A DNA stretch of 64,000 bases, from contig NZ_JAFBBS010000001.1 of assembly GCF_016907315.1 (NCBI RefSeq), forward strand, positions 2,294,001 through 2,358,000, read 5' to 3'. The stretch is from Microbacterium esteraromaticum. Its GTDB lineage: Bacteria > Actinomycetota > Actinomycetes > Actinomycetales > Microbacteriaceae. The notes below the pieces were generated by a model. The model ran no database searches. It had not been told where the DNA came from and saw only the letters and a program-made list of their open reading frames with translations. Positions 51,834 to 61,422 of this stretch are shown here, piece by piece (the stretch's first letter is position 1; each line of letters starts with the position of its first letter). A program made the position numbers and the translations under genes.

Positions 51834-52654
51834 AGAACGTCTCGACGCCGTCGAAGGCTCTCATCTACGCAGGTCTCGGCTTCATTGCCCTGCTGCAGCT
51901 GCTGCCCTTCTATTTCGGCCTCACCACGGCCTCCAAGCCCAAGACCGACCTGACCTCGCCCTGGGTGTTCCCCGGTCAGATCCACTGGGCCAATTTCCAG
52001 ACGGCGATGCAGCAGGGCAACATCCTGCAGGCGATCGGCAACAGCGCTCTGGTGACGCTCGTCTCGACCGTGCTGGTGTGCGTGCTCGGCGCATTCACCG
52101 CCTACCCGCTCGCGCGGCGCATCACCCGCGGCAATCAACTGGTCTATGCGTGCATCATCAGCCTGATCATGATCCCGCCGCTGTCGGTGCTCGTGCCCCT
52201 GTACACCCTCATGAAAGACCTGGGCGGGCTGAACACCCACTGGGGCATCATCGTCCTGATGGTCACCGGCAACCTGCCACTGGCGGTCTTCCTCTACACG
52301 GCGTTCATGCGCAGCCTGCCGGTGTCGATCGAAGAGGCCGCGACCGTCGACGGGGCGGGCCCACTGCAGGTGCTGTTCCGCATCGTGTTCCCGATGCTGC
52401 GGCCGGTCACCGCCACGGTCGCGATCCTTGCTGGCGTCGGCATCTGGAACGAGTTCGCGCTGAGCACCTATTTCCTGCGCACCGACGAGACGCGCACGAT
52501 CGCGCCAGCGGTCGCCGGCTTCTTCGCCTCGCAGGGCAGCAACCCCGGCGCTGCGGCCGCGGCCTCGCTGCTGTCGGTCGTGCCCGTACTGCTCGCGTAC
52601 CTGTTCCTTCAGCGCAGCTTCATCAAGGGCATGGTCGCCGGCTCGCTCAAGTGA
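51830..52654 (+). CDS. Carbohydrate ABC permease (MalG-like)
   Basis: 274 residues, start GTG 51830 (GTGA overlap). Six membrane segments, with SIEEAATVDGAGPLQVLFRIVFPML as the EAA loop. Forms a heterodimeric channel with the preceding permease. No ATP-binding gene follows; in many actinobacteria a shared MsiK/MsmK-type ATPase elsewhere energises such importers. Convergent GNAT gene lies seven bases on. Confidence 0.92.
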   Translation: MKNVSTPSKALIYAGLGFIALLQLLPFYFGLTTASKPKTDLTSPWVFPGQIHWANFQTAMQQGNILQAIGNSALVTLVSTVLVCVLGAFTAYPLARRITRGNQLVYACIISLIMIPPLSVLVPLYTLMKDLGGLNTHWGIIVLMVTGNLPLAVFLYTAFMRSLPVSIEEAATVDGAGPLQVLFRIVFPMLRPVTATVAILAGVGIWNEFALSTYFLRTDETRTIAPAVAGFFASQGSNPGAAAAASLLSVVPVLLAYLFLQRSFIKGMVAGSLK

Positions 52655-52661
52655 AGGGCGG

Positions 52662-53177
52662 TCAGCTCTGCGGCACGCGGTACTTGAAGCCGACGTGGGA
52701 TCCGACGTAGCCGAGGCGCTCGTAGAAGCGGTGCGCGTCGGTGCGAGCGGCGTCGGAGGTGAGTTGCACCATCGCGGCGCCGAGCGCGGGAGCCGCGTCG
52801 TCCGACACCCAGCGCATCACCGCCGATCCGATCCCGCTCGAGCGCAGATCGCCGCGCACCCGCACCGCCTCGACGAGCAGTCGGCGCCCGCCCTGCCTGG
52901 CCATCCCGGGGATCGAAGTGAGCTGCAGGGTGCCCACGATCTCGCCGTCGAGCTCGACGACGAGCAGGTCGTTCTCGACGCTGGCGAGGATGTCCTCCAG
53001 CGCGCTCAGGTACGCCGGGCGATCGGCATCCGACGCCTGATCCCCGCGGGATGCGCTGATCGGGTCGTCGGCGAGCAGCGCGATGATCCCATCGGCGTCG
53101 GCCGGCGTCGCTCGCCGCAGCAGCGCGCGCCCTGCGCGCGACTCGATCAAGTGGGGAAGCGGGATGGATGCCAGCAT
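52662..53177 (-). CDS. GNAT family N-acetyltransferase
   Basis: 171 residues. LLRRATPADADGIIALLADD opens the GNAT domain, LLVVELDGEIVGTLQLT is beta4, VRGDLRSSGIGSAVMRW is the acetyl-CoA loop (R-S-S-G-I-G), and DAHRFYERLGYVGSHVGFKY closes it. Substrate unknown. AAGACT lies six bases before the ATG, suggesting leaderless start. Confidence 0.9.
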   Translation of the reverse strand: MLASIPLPHLIESRAGRALLRRATPADADGIIALLADDPISASRGDQASDADRPAYLSALEDILASVENDLLVVELDGEIVGTLQLTSIPGMARQGGRRLLVEAVRVRGDLRSSGIGSAVMRWVSDDAAPALGAAMVQLTSDAARTDAHRFYERLGYVGSHVGFKYRVPQS

Positions 53178-53218
53178 GCACCCAGTCTTGCAGCATCGCC
53201 GAGACCCGCGCAGACGCA

Positions 53219-53256
53219 GGCACCCCGTGCTGCAGCTGCCTGCAGCACGGGGTGCC
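53219..53256 (-). terminator. Terminator downstream of aspS
   Basis: Perfect 17-bp stem (GGCACCCCGTGCTGCAG with its complement) with a CTGC loop, 24 bases past the aspS stop; the strongest hairpin in the window. No U-run. Confidence 0.85.
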
Positions 53257-53280
53257 TGTGATGCCTCGCGATGAGGGGGA

Positions 53281-55071
53281 TCAGGCCGAAGCGGCCTCGT
53301 CGTCTTCGAGCTGTGCGTCGACGCCGGCCTCTGCGCGCTGCTCCGGCGTGATCACCGCCGGCGCCTCGGTCAGCGGGTCGAAGCCGCCGCCCGACTTCGG
53401 GAAGGCGATGACCTCGCGGATCGACTCCGTCTTCGTCAGGTGCTGCATGACGCGGTCCATGCCGAGCGCGATTCCGCCGTGCGGAGGAGCCCCGAACTTG
53501 AACGCCTCGAGCAGGAAGCCGAACTTCTCATCGGCCTGCTCCTCGGTGATGCCCATCACGTTGAAGACGCGCTTCTGCACCTCTTCGCGGTGGATGCGGA
53601 TCGAGCCGCCACCCAGTTCAGAGCCGTTGCACACGATGTCGTACGCGTAGGCGAGGGCAGAGCCAGGGTCGGTGTCGAAGGTGTCGGCGAACTCGGGCTT
53701 GGGGCCGGTGAACGCGTGGTGCACCGCCGTCCAGGCGCCCGACCCCACCGCGACGTCACCCGAGGCGACAGCGTCGCCGGCGGGCTCGAACATCGGGGCG
53801 TCGACGACCCAGGTGAAGGCGAACACATTCGGGTCGAGCAGTTCGAGGCGGCGGCCGATCTCGACGCGGGCGGCACCGAGCAGTGCGCGGCTCGCCTTCG
53901 TCTCACCTGCGGCGAAGAACGCGCAGTCGCCCGGCTTCGCACCGACGAGGTCGGCGAGGCCGGCCTGCTCTGCCTCCGACAGGTTCTTGGCGACCGGGCC
54001 GCCGAGCGTTCCGTCCTCGTTGAAGAGCACGTAGGCGAGCCCGCGGGCGCCGCGCTGCTTGGCCCAGTCCTGCCAGGCATCCAGCGTCTTGCGCGGCTGC
54101 GAGGCTCCGCCGGGCATCAGCACGGCACCGACGTACTCCGACTGGAACACCCGGAACGGCGTGTTCACGAAGTACTCGGTCGCTTCGACGAGCTCGAGAC
54201 CGAAACGAAGATCGGGCTTGTCGGAGCCGTACTTCGCCATGGCATCGGCGTAGGTCATGCGCGGCAGCGGGGTCTGCACGTCGACGTCGATGGTCTTCCA
54301 CATCGCGACGATGAGCGACTCCATCATCTCGATGACGTCCTCCTGCTCGACGAACGACATCTCGATGTCGAGCTGGGTGAACTCGGGCTGACGGTCGGCG
54401 CGGAAGTCCTCGTCGCGGTAGCAGCGGGCGATCTGGAAGTACTTCTCGACACCGCCCACCATCAGCAGCTGCTTGAACAGCTGCGGCGACTGCGGAAGCG
54501 CGTACCAGCTGCCAGGGTGCAGGCGCGCCGGCACGAGGAAGTCGCGGGCGCCCTCGGGCGTCGAACGGGTCAGCGTCGGCGTCTCGACCTCGACGAAGTC
54601 GCGCTTGTGCAGCTCGTCGCGGATCGCCTTGTACACGTCGGAGCGCAGGCGCATCGCGGCAGCCGGGTTCGGACGACGCAGGTCGAGGTAGCGGTGCTTC
54701 AGACGCACCTCCTCGCTGATCGGGTCGGACTCGGCCAGGCCGCTCGAGACCTGAAAGGGGAGAGGTGCCGACTCGTTGAGCACGACGACGTCGGCCGCGA
54801 TGAGCTCGATCTCGCCGGTGGGCAGGTTGGGGTTCTCGTTGCCCTCGGGGCGGCGCGAGACCTCACCGGTCACCTGCAGCACGAACTCCGAGCGCAGCGG
54901 GTGAGCCACGTCTTCATCGCGGATGACGACCTGCGCGATGCCCGACGCATCGCGAAGATCGATGAACGCGACGCCTCCGTGATCGCGGCGACGATCGACC
55001 CAGCCCGAGAGGGTGACGGTCTGACCGATGTGCTCGGCTCGCAGTGAGCCTGCCGTGTGTGTGCGAAGCAC
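53281..55071 (-). CDS. aspS: Aspartyl-tRNA synthetase
   Basis: 596 residues, bacterial-type AspRS. N-terminal OB anticodon domain ([19 protein letters not shown]), class II motif 2 region ([17 protein letters not shown]), the bacterial insertion domain, and motif 3 ([13 protein letters not shown]). ATP-dependent charging of tRNA-Asp in the cytoplasm. GTG 55071 follows GAAGGA; a TAGACT -10 box lies at 55109-55114 on the minus strand. A longer frame upstream is antisense to the phosphatase gene. Confidence 0.96.
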   Translation of the reverse strand: MLRTHTAGSLRAEHIGQTVTLSGWVDRRRDHGGVAFIDLRDASGIAQVVIRDEDVAHPLRSEFVLQVTGEVSRRPEGNENPNLPTGEIELIAADVVVLNESAPLPFQVSSGLAESDPISEEVRLKHRYLDLRRPNPAAAMRLRSDVYKAIRDELHKRDFVEVETPTLTRSTPEGARDFLVPARLHPGSWYALPQSPQLFKQLLMVGGVEKYFQIARCYRDEDFRADRQPEFTQLDIEMSFVEQEDVIEMMESLIVAMWKTIDVDVQTPLPRMTYADAMAKYGSDKPDLRFGLELVEATEYFVNTPFRVFQSEYVGAVLMPGGASQPRKTLDAWQDWAKQRGARGLAYVLFNEDGTLGGPVAKNLSEAEQAGLADLVGAKPGDCAFFAAGETKASRALLGAARVEIGRRLELLDPNVFAFTWVVDAPMFEPAGDAVASGDVAVGSGAWTAVHHAFTGPKPEFADTFDTDPGSALAYAYDIVCNGSELGGGSIRIHREEVQKRVFNVMGITEEQADEKFGFLLEAFKFGAPPHGGIALGMDRVMQHLTKTESIREVIAFPKSGGGFDPLTEAPAVITPEQRAEAGVDAQLEDDEAASA

Positions 55072-55169
55072 GGAGATTCCTTCTGATCGGGGAAAGGCGA
55101 ACCCGCCCAGTCTACGTGGCGCCCCTGATCGCGAATCCGCGTGACCTCGGCCCGCGATACGGTGGGCGG

Positions 55170-55811
55170 GTGACGGCACGACGACTCCATCTGGTGCGCC
55201 ATGGCGAGGTGCACAACCCCGCGCGCGTGCTCTACGGGCGCCTCCCCGACTATCACCTGAGCGAGGCCGGGCGCCGGATGGCGCACGACGCGGCCGAGCA
55301 CCTGGCATCCGCCGGCCGGCAGGTGAGCGAGCTGCGATGCTCGCCGCTCGAGCGCACGCAGGAATCGGCCGCGCCGTTCACCGAGCTGTTCGGACTCGAC
55401 GCCACCCACGATGTGCGCATCATCGAACCCGCGAACGTGTTCGAAGGCCAGCGGATGTCGCGCGCTCTGCGCAACCCCTTCAACTGGCGCCACCTGCGCC
55501 GGCCGTCGGTGCCCAGCTGGGGCGAGCCGTACACGTCGATCGCGACGCGCATGCGCGCCGCGATGGACGAGGCCTGGGATGCCGCGCTGCGCGGCCCGTC
55601 GGTGCACGACGGAGACATCGTGTTCGTCTCGCACCAGGCGCCGATCTGGATCACGCACCTCTCGATCGCGGGAATCACCCTGCAGCACGATCCGCGCACC
55701 CGGCGCTGCGCGCTGTCGAGCATCACCTCGTTCGAGCGCGTCGGCGACGTGTGGCGAGAGGTGGACTACGTCGAGCCGGCGGACAAGGGCGTCGACCTCG
55801 GCGCGGTCTGA
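55170..55811 (+). CDS. Histidine phosphatase family protein
   Basis: 213 residues. [12 protein letters not shown] holds the phosphorylated His (RHG motif); [13 protein letters not shown] has the second Arg; FVSHQAPIW carries the second His. Phosphoglycerate-mutase-like phosphatase; substrate unknown. GTG 55170 is preceded at six bases by TACGGT, predicting a leaderless message. Divergent from aspS. Confidence 0.92.
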   Translation: MTARRLHLVRHGEVHNPARVLYGRLPDYHLSEAGRRMAHDAAEHLASAGRQVSELRCSPLERTQESAAPFTELFGLDATHDVRIIEPANVFEGQRMSRALRNPFNWRHLRRPSVPSWGEPYTSIATRMRAAMDEAWDAALRGPSVHDGDIVFVSHQAPIWITHLSIAGITLQHDPRTRRCALSSITSFERVGDVWREVDYVEPADKGVDLGAV

Positions 55812-55895
55812 CCGCTCCGACTGATCTCGAATCGCTCATCTGGCGGTTGCCGGCCCTGAGGTCGCCATTCGCGCGATTCGAACGCGGACGCCGGC

Positions 55896-56786
55896 TCAGC
55901 CCATCGCGAGCTCCTGCACGATTCCGATGGCGGCGAGCTGACCGGCTGCAGCAGCGAGTGTGACGGCCGCCATGACGCCGGGGACGCTCGCCCGATGCGC
56001 GAGGTCGCCCGCCGCCGAGACTCCGGCGAGCGAGGTGCGCCCCATCTCGTCGATCTCGATCGCGCCGCTGGGCAGCATCCGCAGGCCCAGCTGATCGGCG
56101 AAGGGAGCACGCTGGCGCATCGCGGCGTTGGTCACGAAGAGCCCGTCGACGCCGACGGCCGTCCCCGCGGCGACCCTCACGCCCTCCCCGTCCGGTGCGA
56201 CCGACGTCACCGGCGCCCGGTGCACGACGGCGCCCAGCGATTCCAGCTCCGCACGACGGTCGTCGTCCAGCGCGCCGTCATCGAAGACGACGATCGAGAC
56301 GCCGATGGGGCGCAGCATGCGCACGATGTGCTCTGCGCGCTCCGCTCCCAATACGCCGACCGTGCGTCCGGCGAACTCGTGCCCGTCGCAGAAGGGGCAG
56401 TTGAAGGCGCGCACGCCCCACAGCTCAGCCAGGCCGGCGACATCCGGCAGATCGTCTCTCATCCCCGTCGTCAGCATCACCCGCGGCGCATGCTCGACCG
56501 TGCCGTCTTCGAACCGCACGGTGAAGCCGCCGTCCGCGGGCGAGACCGCGCTGACTCTTCCCTGGCGGAGCTCGATCGTGTCGTACTGCTGCAGCTGAGC
56601 TCTCGCGGTCGCTCGGAACTCGGCAGGCGCCGTGCCGTCATTGGTCACCACGTTGTGCATGTGCAGCACGGTTCCGTTGCGGTACTCGCCCGAGTCGACG
56701 ACAAGGGCCGAGCGGTGCATCCGCCCCAGCGTCAGGGCCGCCTGCAGTCCGGCCGGTCCTGCGCCGATGATGATGACATCGCTCAT
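55896..56786 (-). CDS. Thioredoxin-reductase-like NAD(P)/FAD oxidoreductase
   Basis: 296 residues. FAD motif VIIIGAGPAGLQAALTLGR, redox pair CPFC (Cys130, Cys133) in FNCPFCDGHEF, NAD(P) motif GVLGAERAEH, and C-terminal FAD motif SAAGDLAHRA. The redox Cys location is that of low-molecular-weight thioredoxin reductases; the NAD(P) motif is degenerate. Physiological partner unknown. It diverges from a MerR regulator across a promoter in which a dyad fills a 19-base spacer, so it is very probably the MerR target. Confidence 0.9.
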   Translation of the reverse strand: MSDVIIIGAGPAGLQAALTLGRMHRSALVVDSGEYRNGTVLHMHNVVTNDGTAPAEFRATARAQLQQYDTIELRQGRVSAVSPADGGFTVRFEDGTVEHAPRVMLTTGMRDDLPDVAGLAELWGVRAFNCPFCDGHEFAGRTVGVLGAERAEHIVRMLRPIGVSIVVFDDGALDDDRRAELESLGAVVHRAPVTSVAPDGEGVRVAAGTAVGVDGLFVTNAAMRQRAPFADQLGLRMLPSGAIEIDEMGRTSLAGVSAAGDLAHRASVPGVMAAVTLAAAAGQLAAIGIVQELAMG

Positions 56787-56826
56787 GTGCGTCCTCCTGA
56801 AGGGTCCCGATCTTGCGGTCGCAGCC

Positions 56827-56857
56827 AGTCTGTGACTTCATGTCAACATGAAGTCAA
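56827..56857 (-). promoter_or_regulatory. MerR-type promoter with 19-base spacer and operator dyad
   Basis: Minus strand: TTGACT (56852-56857), exactly 19 bases, CAGACT (56827-56832). A dyad TGACTTCATG, TCAA, CATGAAGTCA (56833-56856) fills the spacer. This is the classic architecture that MerR activators distort to activate. The MerR ATG (56848) lies inside the dyad. Confidence 0.85.
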
Positions 56858-57282
56858 ATGTCGAGCGCCCCTTCTCGGTGGGCGAAGTCGCCGAGCGCTT
56901 CTCGCTGCCCACGAACGTGCTGCGCCACTGGGAATCGGTCGGCCTGCTCTCCCCGGCGCGAGACAGCTCTGACCGACGCCGCTACAGCCGCGACGACGCC
57001 GTGCGAGTGGCCGTCATCCTGCGCAGCAAGGCGGCGGGCATGAGTCTCGACCAGATCGCTCACCTGCTCGAACGCGACATGGCAGGCAGACATCGTGTGC
57101 TGCAGACGCACATCGACGACCTCGACCGCCGCATGGAGGAGATGCGACGCTCCAAGGCGATGGCCGAGCATGCGCTGAGATGCTCGGCACACGACATCTC
57201 CACCTGTCCGCGATTCCGCGCCGAGCTGTCGGATCTGCTCGCCGAGTTCCCGGAGGGTCACGACGGCTCAGAGCGCGCATAG
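56848..57282 (+). CDS. MerR family transcriptional regulator
   Basis: 144 residues. N-terminal winged HTH: FSVGEVAERFSLPTNVLRHWESVGLLSPARDSSDRRRYSRDD, then a dimerisation coiled coil (about 85-115) and a short C-terminus with two Cys (CSAHDISTCPRF), possibly an effector or redox site. The ATG sits in its own operator, with no ribosome site, so the message may be leaderless or start further upstream. Diverges from the thioredoxin-reductase-like gene. Confidence 0.92.
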   Translation: MKSNVERPFSVGEVAERFSLPTNVLRHWESVGLLSPARDSSDRRRYSRDDAVRVAVILRSKAAGMSLDQIAHLLERDMAGRHRVLQTHIDDLDRRMEEMRRSKAMAEHALRCSAHDISTCPRFRAELSDLLAEFPEGHDGSERA

Positions 57283-57305
57283 GATCCGCGCGTACGATTC
57301 CCAGC

Positions 57306-57926
57306 GTGTCCGTGCCTGCTCGTTCCCTTCGCGGCGCCTGGCGCATCGGCGCCGCAGCGCTCGCCGCGACTCTCGCCATCGGCTTGAGCGCGTGCGCTCC
57401 CGACCCCATGGTCGAGGCCTACAAGAACGGCGATCAGAAGGCGTACACGGCTGCTGACTTCCGCGTCGACTCGATCCCTGCCGGCGACCGTGCAGAGCCG
57501 GTCGACTTCGGCGGCATGACCGAAGACGGCGAGAAGTTCTCGAGCGACGACATCCGCGGCGAGGTCGCGGTCGTCAACTTCTGGTACGCGGGCTGCGGAC
57601 CCTGCCGCGCCGAGGCGAAAGACCTCGAGGCGACGTGGCAGAAGCACCAGGCAGACGGTGTGCAGTTCATCGGCGTGAACATCTACGACCAGGCCGACAC
57701 CGCCAAGTCGTTCGCGAAGACCTACGGCGTCACCTACCCGAGCCTCATGGACGCCACCTCCGGTGACGCCAAGCTCGCCTTCGCCCGGGTGACGCCGATC
57801 CAGGCGCCGCCGACCACCCTCGTCATCGACCGGAAGGGCCGGGTCGCGGCCCGCATCATCGGCCCGATCGACGGCACCTCGATCCTGTCGACCCTCATCA
57901 AGGACGCGCTCAAGGAGAAGGCGTGA
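57306..57926 (+). CDS. Thioredoxin-like lipoprotein (ResA/TlpA family)
   Basis: 206 residues. Lipoprotein signal with LSAC (Cys30), then a ResA-type thioredoxin domain with CGPC (Cys97-Cys100) in FWYAGCGPCRAEA and cis-Pro in QAPPTTLVID. It reduces the disulfide of apocytochrome c outside the membrane. TACGAT lies seven bases before the GTG, so the operon's first gene is probably leaderless. First of four cytochrome c maturation genes. Confidence 0.93.
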   Translation: MSVPARSLRGAWRIGAAALAATLAIGLSACAPDPMVEAYKNGDQKAYTAADFRVDSIPAGDRAEPVDFGGMTEDGEKFSSDDIRGEVAVVNFWYAGCGPCRAEAKDLEATWQKHQADGVQFIGVNIYDQADTAKSFAKTYGVTYPSLMDATSGDAKLAFARVTPIQAPPTTLVIDRKGRVAARIIGPIDGTSILSTLIKDALKEKA

Positions 57927-58669
57927 GCCCGGATGCCGTGATCGGGGCCGGCGCGCTCTGGATCGCCATCCCGCTCGCCCTGCTCGCCGGTCTCGTGTCG
58001 TTCCTGTCTCCGTGCATCCTGCCGCTCGTGCCCGGCTACCTCGGGTTCATCGGGGGAGCGGCCGGAGCCACCGCCTCACCCGAGCGTGCACGACGCAGCC
58101 GGATGCTGCTCGGCGTGCTCCTGTTCATCGCCGGCTTCACGGTGGTGTTCGTCGCCTACACGGTGATCGGCGGCGCAGCATCCACCTTCTTCCTCGAGTG
58201 GGGCGACCTGATCACCCGCGTCCTCGGTGCCGTCGTCGTGCTGATGGGTCTGATCTTCCTCGGCCTGTTCGGCTTCGCGCAGCGTCAGTACAAGATGCAG
58301 GTCAACTCGGCCACCGGCCTCATCGGCGCACCGCTGCTCGGTTTCACGCTCGCCATCGGCTGGGCGCCCTGCACGGGACCAACGCTCGGCGCCATCATCA
58401 GCGTGGGCTGGACCCTCGGCGATCCGTGGCGCGCCGGGCTGCTCGGCGTCGCCTACTCGCTCGGCCTTGGCATCCCGTTCCTGCTCGTCGCCCTCGGCTT
58501 CGGCTGGGCGACGAGCGCAACCGCTTTCCTGCGCCGCCACATCCGCACCGTCAACATCATCGGCGGCGCGCTGCTGATCGTGCTCGGCCTGCTGATGATC
58601 ACCGGCGTGTGGACCCAGATCATGTCTCGACTCACGGCGGTGATGAGCAGTGTCATCCTCCCCCTCTGA
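57923..58669 (+). CDS. ccdA: Cytochrome c biogenesis thiol transporter (CcdA-type)
   Basis: 248 residues with about six membrane segments. Two Cys in membrane helices, SFLSPCILPLVPGYL (Cys31) and GWAPCTGPTLG (near 150), relay electrons across the membrane to ResA. GTG overlaps the ResA stop; it overlaps the ResB gene by about 20 bases. Confidence 0.93.
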   Translation: MSPDAVIGAGALWIAIPLALLAGLVSFLSPCILPLVPGYLGFIGGAAGATASPERARRSRMLLGVLLFIAGFTVVFVAYTVIGGAASTFFLEWGDLITRVLGAVVVLMGLIFLGLFGFAQRQYKMQVNSATGLIGAPLLGFTLAIGWAPCTGPTLGAIISVGWTLGDPWRAGLLGVAYSLGLGIPFLLVALGFGWATSATAFLRRHIRTVNIIGGALLIVLGLLMITGVWTQIMSRLTAVMSSVILPL

Positions 58670-60380
58670 CCCCTCCGACGGCGCGGCAGCGGCATCCGAT
58701 CCGCTCCGCCCGGCCGACCACATCGACTCGGCACCCGCCGACGATAGCGAGATCAACCAGCCGAAGCTCGGGTTCGTCGGATGGCTGCGCTGGGGCTGGC
58801 GTCAGCTGACCTCGATGCGCGTGGCGCTGGTGCTGCTGCTGATCCTCGCCATCGCCGCGATCCCCGGATCGGTCTTCCCGCAGCGCACCGCCGACCCCAA
58901 CGGCGTCGTGCAGTACAAGCAGAACAACCCCGACATCTTCCCCGCGCTCGACGCGATGCGCATGTTCGACGTGTACTCGTCGCCGTGGTTCTCGGCCATC
59001 TACCTGCTGCTGTTCATCTCGCTGATCGGCTGCATCATCCCGCGCATCAAGCACCACGCCAAGGCGCTGCGGGCCCAGCCCCCACGCACCCCTGCACGGC
59101 TCGGCCGGCTCGAGAACCACCGCTCGGTCGTTCGGGATGCCGGTGCCGCCGGCACGACAGACGCCGCCGTCTCGATCGACATCGCCGAGAAGCAGCTGAA
59201 GTCCCTCGGCTATCGCGTCGCCCGCTACGACCGCGGCAGGACGTGGTCGGTGTCGGCGGAGCGCGGCTACTGGCGTGAGACCGGCAACCTGCTCTTCCAC
59301 GTCGCGCTCGTCGGCGTGCTGGTCACGGTCGGCATCGGCGGCGGTTTCGCCTACACAGGCCAGCGCGTGGTGATCGAGGGCGCCAGTTACGTCAACACCC
59401 TCATCGACTACAACTCGATCAACCGCGGGCGCTTCGTCGCCGACGACTCTTTCCAGCCCTACGCGCTGACACTCGACTCGTTCGACGTCACCTACGAGGA
59501 CTTCGGCACGCCCGGTGCCGGCCAGGCCGGCAACTTCGCCGCCAACCTCACGGTGCGAAACGTCGACGGCTCGAAGAGCAAGGGCACCGTGCGCGTGAAT
59601 CACCCTCTGCACGTCGGCGGCGACAGCATCTACCTGCTCGGCAACGGGTACGCGCCCACCATCACCGTGCGCAACGCGGAGGGCGAGAAGGTCTTCAGCG
59701 GTCCCGTCGAGTTCCTCCCGCAGGACAGCGCGATGACCTCGCTCGGCGTCGTGAAGGTCACCGACGGCATGCCAGAGCAGCTCGGCATGATCGGGTTCCT
59801 CTACCCGACCCCGCTGAAGATGAAGAGCGGCGCGTACACCTCGGTGCACGGCGCGCTCAACCTCCCCCTGCTCACCCTCGACGTGTACCAGGGCGACCTC
59901 GGCGTCGACGGCGGCAAGCCCGTGTCGGTGTTCGAGCTCAACACCGACGGTCTCGAGAAGCTCAACGGCCGCACGACCGACGAGAAGTCGATCGAGCTGC
60001 AGCCCGGCGAGACCGCCGACCTGCCCAACGGCCTCGGCACGGTCACGTTCGAGAACGTGTCGCCGAAGGGTGCGAAAGACACGCTGCAGTCGGTCAAGCG
60101 CTACGTGTCGCTGCAGATCCACCACGACGCCTCGGCGCCATGGGTGCTGGCGTTCGCACTGCTCGCCCTGGGCGGGCTCGGCCTCGCCCTGTTCGTTCCG
60201 CGTCGGCGCATGTGGGTGAAGGCCACGGCATCCGACGACGGAATCCACCTCGAGTACGCCGGCCTCGCGCGCGGCGACGATCCGACCCTCGCCGCCGCCG
60301 TGGACGATCTCGTCCGCGGACACGGGCGGCTTCTCGACGCGGCCGCGCCCGACAGCGCGACCTCCGCACAGGGAGACTGA
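58650..60380 (+). CDS. resB: Cytochrome c biogenesis protein ResB
   Basis: 576 residues from GTG 58650. Four membrane segments: near 55-75 (MRVALVLLLILAIAAIPGSVFPQR), near 110-130, near 210-232, and a last one near 495-515, with a large external domain between the third and fourth, the ResB/Ccs1 layout. Works with CcsB in system II haem attachment. Confidence 0.93.
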   Translation: MSSSPSDPSDGAAAASDPLRPADHIDSAPADDSEINQPKLGFVGWLRWGWRQLTSMRVALVLLLILAIAAIPGSVFPQRTADPNGVVQYKQNNPDIFPALDAMRMFDVYSSPWFSAIYLLLFISLIGCIIPRIKHHAKALRAQPPRTPARLGRLENHRSVVRDAGAAGTTDAAVSIDIAEKQLKSLGYRVARYDRGRTWSVSAERGYWRETGNLLFHVALVGVLVTVGIGGGFAYTGQRVVIEGASYVNTLIDYNSINRGRFVADDSFQPYALTLDSFDVTYEDFGTPGAGQAGNFAANLTVRNVDGSKSKGTVRVNHPLHVGGDSIYLLGNGYAPTITVRNAEGEKVFSGPVEFLPQDSAMTSLGVVKVTDGMPEQLGMIGFLYPTPLKMKSGAYTSVHGALNLPLLTLDVYQGDLGVDGGKPVSVFELNTDGLEKLNGRTTDEKSIELQPGETADLPNGLGTVTFENVSPKGAKDTLQSVKRYVSLQIHHDASAPWVLAFALLALGGLGLALFVPRRRMWVKATASDDGIHLEYAGLARGDDPTLAAAVDDLVRGHGRLLDAAAPDSATSAQGD

Positions 60381-60383
60381 CAC

Positions 60384-61379
60384 ATGCCCGACCTCGATTC
60401 CATCTCGATCCTGACGCTGTGGACGGCCATCGCCGTCTACGCCGGCTCGTTCATCGCCTACGCCTTCGACCTGGCACGGCGCTCCTCGGCGACGGCCGCC
60501 GCCGTCGAGACCCCGGCTCTGGTCACCGCAGGAGGTTCGGATGCCCGTGGCGCCGCGTCAGCGGCATCCGGAACCGGCGCAGCCGCAGCAGACGCGGGGA
60601 AGGGCGGGAAGCCGAAGTACATCTTCGCCCGCATCGGAACCGCACTGGCGATCCTCGGCTGGCTCTTCCACCTCACCGCGACACTCACGCGCGGTTTCGC
60701 CGCCGGGCGCGTGCCGTGGGCGAACCTGTACGAGTTCGCGATGATCGGCACGCTGCTGATCATGGCCGTGTACCTGGTCATGCTCACCCGCATCGACCTG
60801 CGCTACCTGGGCACGTTCATCTCGGGTCTCGTCGTCGTGCTGCTGGGTGCCGCTGCGGCCAACTTCTACGTCGAGGTCACGCCGCTCGTCGACCCGCTGA
60901 AGTCGGTGTGGCTGGTGATCCACGTGTTCGTCGCCTCGCTGTCGACCGCGCTGCTGGCCCTCGCGTTCGCGCTGTCGGTGATGCAGCTGATGCAGTCGCG
61001 CCGTGAGCGTCGCGTCGCCGAGGGAGACGAGAACGCCGGCCCCGGGTTCCTGCGCACCCTGCCGAACACCGTGCGCCTCGAGAACATGGCGTACCACTTC
61101 TCGGTCGTCGGCTTCATCTTCTGGACCTTCACGCTGATCGCCGGTGCGATCTGGGCGCAGGACGCCTGGGGCCGCTACTGGGGCTTCGACGTGAAGGAGA
61201 CCTGGACCTTCATCATCTGGGTGCTCTACGCCGGATACATCCACGCCCGTGCCACCCGCGGCTGGCGAGGCAACCCGTCGGCCTGGCTGTCTATCGTCGG
61301 CTTCACCGCGGTGATCTTCAACTTCGCCATCGTCAACGTCTTCTTCAAGGGTCTGCACGCCTACTCCGGCCTGAGCTGA
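60384..61379 (+). CDS. ccsB: Cytochrome c biogenesis protein CcsB (haem export/ligation, CcsA/ResC family)
   Basis: 331 residues, multiple membrane segments. The Trp-rich haem motif WGRYWGFDVKETWTFIIW near residue 260 is diagnostic of the CcsA/CcmC/CcmF haem-handling family. With ResB it forms the system II cytochrome c synthetase. Only three bases separate it from resB. Last gene of the operon. Confidence 0.95.
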   Translation: MPDLDSISILTLWTAIAVYAGSFIAYAFDLARRSSATAAAVETPALVTAGGSDARGAASAASGTGAAAADAGKGGKPKYIFARIGTALAILGWLFHLTATLTRGFAAGRVPWANLYEFAMIGTLLIMAVYLVMLTRIDLRYLGTFISGLVVVLLGAAAANFYVEVTPLVDPLKSVWLVIHVFVASLSTALLALAFALSVMQLMQSRRERRVAEGDENAGPGFLRTLPNTVRLENMAYHFSVVGFIFWTFTLIAGAIWAQDAWGRYWGFDVKETWTFIIWVLYAGYIHARATRGWRGNPSAWLSIVGFTAVIFNFAIVNVFFKGLHAYSGLS

Positions 61380-61422
61380 GGTCGCGTCTCGCCGCCGAGG
61401 TCCGGGTTCGCCGGTACAGGCT

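Noticed and set aside
58653..60383. 576-codon antisense frame across resB
   Set aside because: Mirror of resB with no motif support; resB has coupled neighbours on both sides.
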